From Platerodrilus igneus (Eukaryota > Arthropoda > Insecta > Coleoptera > Lycidae): a stretch of 64,000 nucleotides of DNA. This document shows positions 21,731 to 32,078 of the stretch, in pieces (the first letter of the stretch is position 1; each line of letters begins with the position of its first letter). The translations under genes and the position numbers were made by a program. Location: the NCBI GenBank assembly GCA_036346225.1, contig JARFIW010000899.1, positions 2,232,001-2,296,000 on the forward strand. Reading direction: 5' to 3'. The notes under the pieces were generated by a model. The model did no database searches, was not told the DNA's origin, and saw only the letters and a list, made by a program, of their open reading frames with translations.

Positions 21731-21748
21731 ACGCCAGGGCGTTAATAT
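21727..21748 (-). promoter_or_regulatory. tRNA-Lys-type primer-binding site of the gag-only element
   Basis: The minus strand reads AACGCCCTGGCGTGGGGCTG a few bases after the 5' LTR end. It is close to the tRNA-Lys-type site GCGCCCAACGTGGGGCT with AA changed to TGG. It supports the orientation and boundaries of the element. Confidence 0.65.
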
Positions 21749-21752
21749 TTTA

Positions 21753-22726
21753 TGCTACGTACATTGACGTAACAAAAAAAATCAAGAAAAAGAAAGAAAG
21801 GAAGTAAGTCCGGGCTCAGGCGGCGAGTGGGCGGGGTCTTATACCTATAGCTAAATAAAGAAAAGAAACCTGAAATAAAGAAAAAAATTTATATAGGTAG
21901 TAACCAAAGAGCAGTAAATTCCAAAATAGTTCAATAATTTTTGTAAAGAATTAAATTTAGGAAGGCCATCTATGACCGGTAAAACCCCAGGCGTTCTGGT
22001 TCCGAAATCAGAAGCGTTTACCAAGAAAAGCAAAAACAGAACTCACCCTCGAGTTACTGGCATCAGGGTGGAACCAGTCGCTGGTCTGCGTCAGCGAACA
22101 GGCAAGCTTACGTCCAGGCGGAGCGCATTTGACTTCGCAGTCCCCCAAAAGAAGCGCAGCTCAAGGAATTAACGTGTCCCCCGCAAGAAGTTAGACTATT
22201 TACGAACAATAAATTAATTTAATGAAGCCGAAACGTATTGTTTTATATAAACTCCATATACATACCACGCTAAATAATGCGTGCCGAAAATTTACATAAA
22301 GATAACGAACGAAACCAAATAGAACGTGCTTTCTTGTGGCTATTCGAACAGCAAATGAATTGTTACATTTTTAAAACACAAAATTATAATTAACCAGTAC
22401 TAAAACTATCCATTTGGAATAAATTCGCCGAATTCTTTAAAAGGAAAACTTACCGCATTTAATTTAAAGACTTGGAAAGTAGCCAATTCGAATTAAGGTT
22501 TAAATTCCACGGGACGAAATTCTTAGAAAGGATTGGGAGGTTGTTATGAAGCACAAAGATTTATCCATTGACATAGATAGGATATTTATTATTATTACAA
22601 TTACAAATTTTAATACACGAAATGGTTATTTATAATTAAGCGAATAAATTTCTCCGTAACGCTGAACGATTAAGCCAAATTATTGTATATAACTAATCGG
22701 TATCATTTACTAAAATGAACGTAACA
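21753..22726 (-). mobile_element. 5' LTR of the gag-only element
   Basis: 974 bp; shorter than the other LTR copies mainly because of an internal deletion of about 360 bp where TTTATATAG joins GTAGTAACC at about 21898. It is also more diverged than the 3' LTR is from the unit-1 solo LTR. Confidence 0.85.
21972..22172 (+). CDS. 66-residue basic ORF inside LTR, copy 3, unknown function
   Basis: Third copy of the ORF at 11868-12068 and 16489-16689. It is intact despite being in the most diverged LTR, and reads MTGKTPGVLVPKSEAFTK with the tail VPQKKRSSRN. It has the same caveats: no recognised domain, antisense to the element, unknown expression. Confidence 0.33.
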   Translation: MTGKTPGVLVPKSEAFTKKSKNRTHPRVTGIRVEPVAGLRQRTGKLTSRRSAFDFAVPQKKRSSRN

Positions 22727-22732
22727 ATGTTA

Positions 22733-22940
22733 TTGTTACTGGATTTGATTAGTAGACTATCTTAAATGGGACTTTACAATTTGTTTCCTCTTCAGAATAA
22801 ACTGAAGGGTTTTAATGGAGTTACTAAATAACTTGTAACATTTCATTTAACTTAGTTAGTATATATAGATCCTTATTTACCCTAATAACTTTTGGCAATC
22901 ACTATAATTTGCCAAAATCTCGGTTTGCTTTCAGTTATAA
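22733..22940 (-). pseudogene. Penelope-like RT fragment (right of the gag-only element)
   Basis: This is the counterpart of 12643-12860. It has the same order of blocks (TTGTTACT, TGATTAGTAGACTATC, AATTTGTTTCCTCTTC, AATCTCGGTTTG) but many small insertions and deletions, so no frame is open. Confidence 0.7.
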
Positions 22941-22959
22941 AATTAATAAAATGATAGTG

Positions 22960-25028
22960 GTTTAAACCTTTAAGTGTTTATTTCGGTATAACATTATTTT
23001 ACCTTAAGTAAGGGTTAGTAATTTTAGAACACATTTTGAGCACTACAAAACATTATTAATTTTAAAGGAACGGCTTAATATGGCCATTAATTTGACTTGT
23101 GAGGGTTGATCTTTCACATTCCTCTTAATTTTATTTACGGTCGATTGCCCTTAGAATGTATTTCGGGCACTACAAAATATATGCCGATATTTAGAAAAAC
23201 TACTTAATATCGCAATTAAGTCGATTGTGAAAATTAAACTTTAACATTTGGCCTTAATTTTGTATATCATTGTTTGGCTTTAAATTTTGGGACGGGCTGA
23301 TTTTACAGAACATTTTGGGCGATACAAGATACATGAGAAATTTGAGAAAAAGTGCTTATTATTGGCATTCACTTGGATGCGAGAGGAATTTTCACAATCC
23401 TCCTACTTTTATTTATGTCCTTGTCGTTAAGTATTGGGACGGGCTAATTTTTAGAACGCTTTGCGGGCGCTACAGAATACATAACGAAATCTATATAAAT
23501 CGCTTAATATCGCAAATAACTCGGTTGCAAGAGTTGTTATTTGTCCTTATTAAGTATTGGAACAGGCTGATTTTAGAGAGCAATTTGAGCTCTCAGAAAG
23601 TGTGACAAAATTTAGAAGAAGTGCTTAATATCGCTATTAAGTTGATTATGAGAGTTAAACTTTCTCCTTAGCCTTAATTGTATTTATGATTGTCTTACCC
23701 TTAAGTATTGAGACAGGTTAATTTTAGAGCGCATTTTGGGCGCTACAAAATACATGTCGAAACTTTGAATACAATTATATCGCAATTTAAATGGGTCTGA
23801 GAGTTGAAGCATGAGCTTCTTTTTAATTAAATTTGTGATTGCTTGCCCTTAAGTATTGGGACAAGCTAATTTTAGAGCACGCTTTGGGCGCTACAAAATA
23901 CAAGACAAAATTAAGTGAAACTACTTAACATCGCAATTAATTTGGTTGTGAAAGTTAAACCTCTACAATCCCCTTAATTGCATTTATGTTTTCATTACTA
24001 TTGAATAGCTAATTTAACATTTTAAGCGTTGCAGAATTTAGGACAAAATTTAGTAAACTTTTAACATCGCAATAAGCTTGTTTGTCAGAGTTTAAACTTT
24101 GAGTCCGAATTGTATTTATGTTTGTTTGGTCTCTTTGTCGCACGTTTTCGTGTTTAATTTTAAGTCGTTGTAAATTCGTAGTTGTAAATAAAATCCTTGT
24201 CCCGTTATATCCTGTCATAAAACCTCCTTTAGACCGGTGGAAATTAAGTTGGACTAAAAGAGTTGTGATCAACATTTGCTTATAGACATCAAAGAGAAAC
24301 GGTTGTTGGTTCGGTAAAGTGAGTTAAGTCACTAGTGTATCCTAATATGATTTTATGGATAAACCCTACAAAACACAGTGTTGGTGCAAACGTAGCACGT
24401 CTAATAAATTGCCATACAGTCCACTTCGTTGAAGAGTGGAAACGACACTTAGAACAATAGAATACGGCTGAGATAAGTTGATATATAAAATTATAAGACA
24501 CCTCGAGCGTTAACAATGTTCGTTTGCAGTTAAGTATTGGAACAGGCTAACTTTGGAGCGCATTTTGGGCGCTACAAAATACATGACGAAATTTAGTGAA
24601 TGTACTTAACATACCGATTACCTTGTTTGTGAGTGTTAAACTTTCACAATCTCATTAATTGTATTTATGTTTGTTGGGACTTAAGTATTGGGACAGGCTA
24701 ACTTTATAGCGCATTTTGGGCCCTACAGAATACATAACGAAATTAATGAAACAATTTAACATCGGAGTTAACTCGATTGTCCGGATTAAACTTTCACAAT
24801 CCCCTTAATTTTGCTTGTCATTGTTTGCCCTTAAGCATTGAGAAAAGCTGATTTTAGAGCGCATTTTGGGCGCTACAGAATACATGACGAAATTTGAAAC
24901 TACTTATCATCGCAATTACCTTGTTTGTGAAAGTTAAACTTTTTTGCAATCTCCTTAATTGTATTTATGTTTGTTTGCACTTAAGTATTGGGACAGGCTA
25001 ATTTTAGAGCGCATTTTGGGCGCTACAT
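22960..25028. repeat. Satellite array, about 150-bp monomers (left block)
   Basis: Monomers carry TTAAGTATTGGGACAGGCTA, GCGCATTTTGGGCGCTAC, ATGACGAAATTT, GTTAAACTTTCACAATC and TTAATTGTATTTATG in order. TTAAGTATTG starts at 24531, 24681, 24831 and 24981, an exact 150-base spacing. About a dozen monomers are present; those nearest the Penelope-like fragment are the most diverged. One stretch (24040-24525) does not fit. Confidence 0.9.
24040..24525. other. Non-satellite segment inside the array
   Basis: Monomer motifs vanish after about 24130 and resume at GTTAAGTATTGG (24530). The intervening sequence includes no recognised gene or repeat. It is either an insertion or several strongly diverged monomers. 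Confidence 0.45.
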
Positions 25029-25036
25029 AATATATG
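25029..25036. repeat. LINE target-site duplication (left), AATATATG
   Basis: Matches 32071-32078 at the far end of the LINE complex. Confidence 0.8.
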
Positions 25037-26590
25037 TCCATTTCGAATGGCCCTGCACCTTGCCGAAGTTCTAGATTGCTAGAACAGGTGAACTGGCTTG
25101 CGTGTTCTAATGCGCTAAAGAGCCAAACTGCAGGTCCAACCAAAGTAGAAGGGTCGTTAGTGAGGAACCAGACTAAGACAGGTCCCCGAAAGAGGGCAGC
25201 GGCTCTTTCGGTACTTAGATTAGCAGAGACCATAGGGATCGGTATGGCAGTCTAAGACACACTACCACGATGTGGAAGGCAACGGGAAACCACCACATTA
25301 CCTCCCAAGTACACAGTGTACCTAAATTATAATAAAATGATGGCATTCTCTAGGGTAAAAGATTCCGGAGTTAAAATATTCCCCCATTCGGATCTCCGGG
25401 AGGGGACTACTTCGGAGGATGCGATCGGAAAGTTAAGAATAAGAGTCGGGGACATTTTGCGAGTCAGAGCTTGGAATGTTAGAACTATGAAGCAAGTAGG
25501 TAAGCTAGAGAACCTAAACATCGAGATGAATAGGTTATCACTAGACATAGTAAGAATCAGCGAAGTACGGTGGCAAGAGGCGGGGGATTTTTGGAGTCGA
25601 GACTTCAAAGTAATTCATACATGAGCAGAGGAAGGAAATTTGGGTATGAGGATAGTTATGCAGAAAAAAACATGTGTAGAAAATTATTTATAAAAGAACG
25701 AAGAGTACTCATGATTACATTAGAATCTAATCTCTACAGTGACGAGGAGGTAGAAGCGATCTACAAAGATATCGAAGACATATTAAGACACATAAAAGGA
25801 CATGAAAATTTAATAATTACGGGGGATTTTAATACAGTTGTAGGTGAGGGTAGGGAAGAAGCGGTAGTAGGTTTATTTGGTTTAGGCACTAGAAACGGCA
25901 GAGGAAATAGGCTGGTAGAATTTTGCGACAAGAACAATTTAATTATTACAAACACATTATTTCAACATCATGCTAGAAGACGATATACGTGGAAGATGCC
26001 AGGAAATATAGAAAGATATTAAATAGATTACATTATTGTTAGACAACGGTTTAGGAATTAAGTAAAAGACTGTAGAAGCTACCTAGAGGCAGATATAGAC
26101 ACTGACCATAACATCGTAATTATGAAGGCCGCACTTAAATTTAAAAATTTGAAAAAAGAAACGGAAATAGACACTTGGATCTAAAGACTATAAAAGATAA
26201 AGATATTCAAGAAAGATTCAAAAAAAGGTCAAATGAATTGCTCAAAGATATCGGGAAAATAACTGATACTAAGGAAGTAGAAACAGAATTTAATAGAAGA
26301 AAAACGAAAATACAAAAATAAATTAGACGAAACTCGAAAACAGAGATACAAAGCCATAAAATGGGAAATTATTCACAAATGCAGGAAAGCTAAAGAACAA
26401 TAGATTGATGAAAAGTACAAAGAGGTACAAACTAAGATGGAAGTAGGAAAGGCAGATGAAGCATACAAACTAATTAAAATCAATTTTAAGGATATAAAAC
26501 CGTATAGCAAAAATATAAGGGACCCGGGAGGAAACGTCATTATAGAAAATGTAGAGAAAGTGGGTAGATGGCAAGAATATATAGAGAATT
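25037..26590 (+). mobile_element. RTE-like LINE copy A, 5' part
   Basis: It starts at the element's natural 5' end, since the same opening (CCATTTCGAATGGCCCTG-like) starts the LINE at 50977. It runs through a 5' leader, the endonuclease and the linker to about the start of RT, then stops where an inverted LINE copy (26591-30319) begins. Its 3' part is 30320-32070. Confidence 0.82.
25316..26022 (+). pseudogene. LINE endonuclease domain (copy A), frameshifted
   Basis: Frame 25316-25624 has RAWNVRTMKQVGKLENL and IVRISEVRWQEAG, the opening of an apurinic-type (EEP) endonuclease of the kind often annotated craniofacial development protein 2-like. The second frame, 25570-26022, has ITGDFNTVVGEGREEA and RRRYTWKMPGN, the later EEP blocks. 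A frame change near 25600-25650 and loss of the text between the halves break it. The class and the (ATG)n 3' tail point to the RTE clade. Confidence 0.8.
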
Positions 26591-27760
26591 TATCATCATC
26601 ATTAGGTCTTCAGTCCTAGAACTGGTTAGACGCATACCATCATTGTTTCCTATTCTAAACTAACCTACAGATTTCCCTGAAATATGCACAGTTTGCATCT
26701 ATAACTGTCTGATCTAGGTCTACATCTACCTCTTTTTTCCTATCTGTGCTTGTAATATATCACATACTATTCCCCAAAAATGCCTTAGAACGTATTCCGC
26801 CCTACTATTTCTCTTTTTCCCCAGATATCCTTGTTCCCCTACTATTTCTGTAACTTATTTGTTATTATCTTTGTCTGTTCATGCTATCGTCCTCATACAT
26901 CTAAAGCACAGCATTTCAAAAGGCTGCTACAGTTTTTCTGTCTGCGTTTCAGACTGCCCGTATTTCATAGGCATACTGTCCTGTGCTCCACACATATGCT
27001 TTCAACAATTTTCTTCTTATTCTATGTTTGTTGTCTTTCCTCATAGGCGCTGTTCTTTCTTGTTAGATGCAGTTCGATCACTTTCTATTGTTTTACAATT
27101 ATATGCCCTATTTCTCAGACCTTCAATGGTTGTGAAGGGAGGTAAGCAGCCTGTAGCTGCCAAGTTCCCCCAACACTTAACCATTTGGCGATTTAATATA
27201 TTTTCCAATTTATCTTTTCGCACAGTCAACATTAGTTGCAGGTATTTCGCAACCAACAACTAGTTGTTTATAATAATCATCAGATTTATCTGCGCTTATT
27301 TTTTCGTCATTAGGTTTTCCTTCTCAAAACTGGTTGGACATGTACCTGCACTTATTTATTATCTGAGCTAGCCTACATAGTTCCCTGAAATTCTCACACA
27401 ACATGTGTATTCAGTTCGTTCCCTTTCTATTGTTTTCTAATTTTATACCCTATTTTACCGAGATTCAGTGAAGGAGGTTAAGCAACCTGTGGCTACCAAG
27501 ATCCCCCAACACTTAGATATTTGCCGAAATAATGGTTTTCCAGTAAATCCTTTCACACACTTAACATTATTCGAGAATATTGCCCAACCAATTCTTGTAG
27601 TTACTTATAATAATCATCATGTTTACGCACAGTTATCTTTTCGTCATAGGTTTATCCATCTTGGGATTGGTTGGATGCGTACCTCCATGGATTTCTATTC
27701 TGGGCTAGCCTACACATGTCCCTGAAACCTCTACAGTCTACATCTTTTACTATCTGTGTG
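26591..27760 (-). other. 3' UTR of LINE copy B, internally repeated
   Basis: Blocks such as AACCAGTTTTGAGA, CCACAGGCTGC and AATAGGGTATA (minus-strand sense) recur two or three times, about 330-410 bases apart. The same arrangement occurs in copy C at 31275, 31608 and 32020, so it is a property of the element and not of this insertion. Confidence 0.6.
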
Positions 27761-27767
27761 CAGTAGT

Positions 27768-28676
27768 CTAATCTAGGTCTGCCTCTTCTTCTCTTTTTCC
27801 TATCTCTGCTTCTAATATATTCCGCACTATTCCCTCATGCCGTAGTATGTGGCCTATCATCCTATCTCTCCTATTTTTTACCGTTTTCCACATATTTCTT
27901 TCTTCCCCTACCATTTTTAGTACCTCTTCGTTCTTAACTTTGTCTGTCCATAATATCTTCATCATACGTCTGTAGCACCACATTTTAAAGGCTTCTACCT
28001 TTTTCTTGTCCGCTTCTCCTACTGTCCAGGCTTCGCAGCAGCACAGTGCTGTGCTCCACACATATGGTTTAAGCAATCTTTTCCTTGTTTCTATGTTTGT
28101 GGTCTTTGAGCACAGTAGTTGCTTTTTCTTGTTAAATGTAGCACGACCTTGTGCTAATCTTTGTTTTATATCTTTTGTGCTTTTCCCATCTTGCGTTATT
28201 TGGCTTCCTAGGTAGCAGAAATCCTTAACCTCTTGTAAGTTCGTGTTACACACTTGTATTCTTGTTTTTGATTTATTTTCCCCACCTTTGCAAACTAGAA
28301 CTTTAGTTTTAGTTTTGTTAATTTTCATACGGTATCTCTCTGTTAGAACCGTTTCCATTTCATTAAGAGCAGCTTTTAACTCTTCCTTGTTAGACGCTAA
28401 TACCGCTATATCATCTGCAAATTTAAACATATCAATTTTTTGTCCCTGCATAGTAATTTCAAATGTCTTCCTGCATTTGACAGTATTCAATGTCTCTTCA
28501 ATGTACAAGTTAAAAATTAATGGGGATAGGGCACATCCCTGTCTCACCCCTTTCCTAATGTTTACTTCTCTACGTTCCTGCTCTAATTCTATTACTGCTG
28601 TTTGCTCTTTGTATAAGTGATGTACTATTCGTCTATCCCTATAACTCATTCCAATCTTTTTGAGTATTTCAAACAT
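27768..28676 (-). pseudogene. LINE reverse transcriptase, C-terminal half (copy B)
   Basis: 302 codons are open. GVRQGCALSPLIFNLYIEE is RT block 4 and FADDIAVLAS holds the catalytic Asp-Asp pair in its F-ADD form. RLAQGRATFNKKKQLL and MWCYRRMMKILW are typical of the C-terminal region of RTE-type proteins. It is separated from the N-terminal half by about 180 bases with stop codons. As a stand-alone frame it is not functional, but the catalytic residues are intact. Confidence 0.85.
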
Positions 28677-28852
28677 TTGTTTCTAATTTATATTGTCGAA
28701 TGCTTTTCCAGATCTACAAACCCTATAAACATGCTTTCCCCTTTTTCTATTGTTTTCTCCATTATCACTCTCAGAGCTAAAATAGCCTCCCGTGTTCCCC
28801 TGTTTCGCCTAAACCCAAATTGGTCTTCTCCTAGTATTTCTTCAGCTCGTTT

Positions 28853-30076
28853 TTACATTCGTCTTTGCACAATTCTAGTTAATATTTTTGACACGTGTGC
28901 TGTCAAACTTATTGTTCGAAAATTTTCACATCTATCCGTGCCTTTCTTTTTTGGTATAGTTACTATGATGCTACGTTTGAAATCTTTGGGTATCTCGCCT
29001 GTCTCATACATATAGCTTACAAGTTGGAAGAGACGTTCTGTTACTGCTTGTCCAGCGGCTTTTAAAGTTTCTGCTTGCACCTTATCTGTACCCGGCGCCT
29101 TACCATTTTTCAGACTCTTTAATGATAATTCAAACTCGTCTCGAAGTATAAGATATCCCAAGTCATCATTTTCAATGTCTGATTCCTGTTCTAATGCAGT
29201 TAGTTCCTCTCCTGCATATAAATTCCCCATATATTCTTGCCATCTACTCACTTTCTCTACGTTTTCTATAATGACGTTTCCTTGTGCGTCCCTTATATTT
29301 TTGCTATACGGTTTTATATCCCTAAAATTCATTCTAATTAATTTGTATGCTTCGTCTGTCTTTCCTATTTCCATTTTAGTTTGTACCTCTTTGCACTTTT
29401 CATCAATCCATTGTTCTTTAGCTTTCCTGCATTTTCGAATAATTTCCCATTGTATGGCTTTGTATCTCTGTTTTCCTGTTTCGTCTGATTTATTTTTGTA
29501 TTTTCGTCTTTCTTCTATTAAATTCACGATATCTTTTGTTATCCATGGTTTCTTATTTTCTTTTTGTGTATACCCCAGAATATCTCTGGCCGCCATGTCT
29601 AGGCTGGATTTAATGTTATTCCATTCTGTTTCTACTTCCTTAGTTTCAGATATTTTCCCGATATCATTCAGCAATTCATTTGACTTTTTTTCGAATCTTA
29701 CTTGAATATCTTTATCTTTTAGTTTCTCTAAGTCCAAGTGCCTTTTTCCGTTCCTTTTTTTCAGATTTTTAAATTTAAGAGCGGCCTTCATAATTACGAT
29801 GTTGTGGTCAGTGTCTATATCTGCCTCTAGGTAGCTTCTACAGTATTTTACTTGATTCCTAAACCGTTGTCTAACAAGAATGTAATCTACTTGATATCTT
29901 CTTATATCTCCTGGCATCTTCCACGTATATCGTCTTCTAGCATGATGTTGAAATAATGTGTTTGTGATGATTAAATTGTTCTTGTCGCAAAATCCTACCA
30001 GCCTATTTCCCCTGTCGTTTCTCGTGCCTAAACCAAATAAACCTACTACCGCTCCTTCCCTCCCCTCACCTACCAC
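28853..30076 (-). pseudogene. LINE endonuclease end and RT start (copy B)
   Basis: 407 codons are open. The start, GEGREGAVVGLFGLGTRN, is endonuclease sequence, RRRYTWKMPGDIRRYQVDYI and DTDHNIVIMKAALKF complete it (with the SDH-like TDHN block). A lysine-rich linker follows, then the RT start LKNGKAPGTDKVQAETLK and KGTDRCENFRTISL. It ends at VQRRM, just before the RT core that continues in 28676-27768. A frameshift at about 30070 separates it from the first endonuclease piece (30333-30070). Confidence 0.85.
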
Positions 30077-30319
30077 GGCATTAAAATCCCCTGTAATTTT
30101 ATTAAATTTTCATGTCCTTTTACGTATCTTAATATGTCTTCGATATCTTTGTAGATGGCTTCTACCTCTTCGTCACCGTAGCTAGAGGTGGGCATGTATA
30201 CTTGTATTATTACTGTGTTTACCGGTTTAGATTCTAATCTAACCATGAGTACTCTTTCGTTCTTTTGTAAGTAATTTTCTACGCAGTATCCTATCTTTTC
30301 CGCGTAACTATCCCCACAG
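30070..30319 (-). pseudogene. LINE endonuclease piece (copy B)
   Basis: The minus-strand frame includes SYAEKIGYCVENYLQKNERV and YGDEEVEAIYKDIEDILRYV, the middle of the endonuclease. It is interrupted after HENLI by a frameshift and at its N-terminal side by the truncation of the copy. Confidence 0.75.
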
Positions 30320-32070
30320 TTTGAAGTACTCAAAAAGATTGGAATGAGTGATAGGGATATACGAATAGTACATAGCTTCTACACGAGCAAATAGCAGTAA
30401 TAGAATTAGAGCAGGAACGTAGAGAAGTAAACATTAGGAAAGGGGTGAGACAGGGATGTGCCCTATCCCCATTAATTTTTAACTTGTACATTGAAGAGAC
30501 ATTGAATACTGTCAAATGCAGGAAGACATTTGAAATTACTATGCAGGGACAAAAAATTGATATGTTTAAATTTGCAGATGATATAGCAGTTTTAGCATCT
30601 AGCAAGGAAGAATTAGAAGCTGCTCTTAATGAAATGGAAACGGTTCTAACAGAGAGATACGATATGAAAATTAACAAAACTAAAACTAAAGTACTATTAT
30701 GCAAAGGAAGGGGAAATAAATCAAAAACAAGAATACAAATATGTAACACGAACTTACAAGAGGTTAAGGATTTCTGCTACCTAGGAAGTCAAATAACGCA
30801 AGATGGGAAAAGCACAAAAGATATAAAACAAAGATTAGCACAAGGTCGTGCTATATTCAACAAGAAAAAGCAACTGCTGTGTCCAAAGACAATAAACATA
30901 GAAACAAAGAAAAGATTGCTTAAAACATATGTGTTGCACAGCACTGTACGGCTGTGAAGCCTGGACAGTAGAAAAAGCAGACAAGGAAATCTGGTGCTAC
31001 AGACGAATGATGAAGATATCATAGACAGACAAAGTTTAGAACGAAGAGTACTGAAAATGGTACGGGAAGAAAGAAATATGTAGAAAACGGAGTAGGATCA
31101 TAGGCCACATACCACGGCATGAGGGAATAGTGCGGAATATACTGAAAGCAGAGATAGGTAAAAAGAGAAAAAGAGGTAGACCTAGGTTAGACTACTGCAC
31201 ACAGATGGTGAAAGATGTAGGCTGTACGAGTTTCAGGAAAATGTGTAGGCTAGCTCAGAATAGAAATCAATGGAGGTACGCATCCAACCAGTCCCAAGAT
31301 GGATAAATTAATAACGAAGAAAGTAACTGCACTTAAACATGATATCTATTACAAGCAACTACAAGTACTGGTTGGGCAATGTTCTCGAATAATGGTAATT
31401 GCGTGAAAGCATTTACTGGAAAACTATTATTTCGGCAAATGTCTAAATATTGGGAATCTTGGCAGCCACAGGCTGCTTAACCCCCTTCAATGAATTTCAG
31501 TGCAATAGGGCATAAAATTAGAAAACAATAGAAGGGAAACCTAGCTGTATACACGCTGTGTGAGAATTTCGGGGAACTCAGTAGGCTAGCTCAGAATAGA
31601 AATAAGTGCAGGTACATGTCCAACCAGTTTTGAGACGGAAAACCCAACGAGGAAAAAATAAGCGCGATAAATCTGATAATTATTATAAACAACTACAGGT
31701 GTTGGTTGTGAAATATCTGCAACTAATGTTGACTGTGCGAAAAGATATATTGGAAAAAATATTAAATCGGTAAATGATCGAGTGCTGGGGGAAATTGGCA
31801 GCCACAGGCTGCTTACCCCCTTTCGCAACCACTGAATATCGGAGAAATAGGGTATATAATTGTAAAACAATAGAAGGGGACCGACCGAATAGTATGGGAT
31901 ATATGACAAGCAGAGATAGGAAAAAAGAGATGGATGTAGACCTAGATCAGATAGTGATAGATCCAAACTGTGCAAATTTCAGGGAAATGTGTAGGTTACT
32001 TCCGACTTGGAAACACTGAAGGTACGTGTCTAACCAGTTTCAGGACTGAAGACCTGATGATGATGATGAG
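30320..32070 (+). mobile_element. RTE-like LINE copy C = 3' part of copy A
   Basis: Plus-strand sequence resumes in the middle of RT (FEVLKKIGMSDRD-like) and runs to a GATGATGATGATGAG tail at about 32070. It is followed by AATATATG, the same 8 bases that precede copy A. A and C are therefore the two ends of one full-length insertion into the satellite, split by B. Confidence 0.82.
30445..30957 (+). pseudogene. LINE reverse transcriptase piece (copy C)
   Basis: 170 codons are open: RQGCALSPLIFNLYIEETL, FADDIAVLASSKEEL and DFCYLGSQITQDGKSTKD. These are RT block 4, the catalytic FADD and the region beyond. A frameshift after TYVLHST ends the frame. The remaining RT end (30957-31200) is present in broken form. 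Confidence 0.82.
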
Positions 32071-32078
32071 AATATATG
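32071..32078. repeat. LINE target-site duplication (right), AATATATG
   Basis: Matches 25029-25036 and restores the satellite reading across the insertion. Confidence 0.8.

Larger units (their letters stand above)
15919..22726 (-). mobile_element. Gag-only LTR retrotransposon (TR-GAG type)
   Basis: On the minus strand: 5' LTR (22726-21753), primer-binding site (about 21748-21727), leader with 28-bp iterons, gag with zinc knuckles (21036 to about 19975), a tandemly repeated gag tail (to 18547), a non-coding simple-repeat stretch, a polypurine tract (17270-17258) and 3' LTR (17257-15919). No protease, RT, RNase H or integrase motif was found in the 4.5-kb interior. The element therefore depended on enzymes from another element. 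It is inserted in the Penelope-like element, and a solo-LTR version sits at the equivalent place in unit 1. Confidence 0.85.
26591..30319 (-). mobile_element. RTE-like LINE copy B, inverted, nested in copy A/C
   Basis: On the minus strand it runs from within the endonuclease (30319) through RT to a 3' end with a TGATGATGATAA tail at 26591. It lacks roughly the first 600 bases of the element, as expected from 5' truncation during target-primed reverse transcription. Comparison with B shows that about 550 bases are missing from the host LINE at the insertion point. B has the longest open frames of any LINE copy here. Confidence 0.8.

Noticed and set aside
21545..21748. CRISPR-like array of short repeats
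   Set aside because: Repeat words are only 7-9 bases, spacers are A-rich and similar to each other, and the genome is animal; the array is a retrotransposon leader.
28617..29705. Plus-strand open frames 28617-29015 and 29175-29705
   Set aside because: They are antisense shadows of the LINE RT/endonuclease frames of copy B, with no homology of their own.
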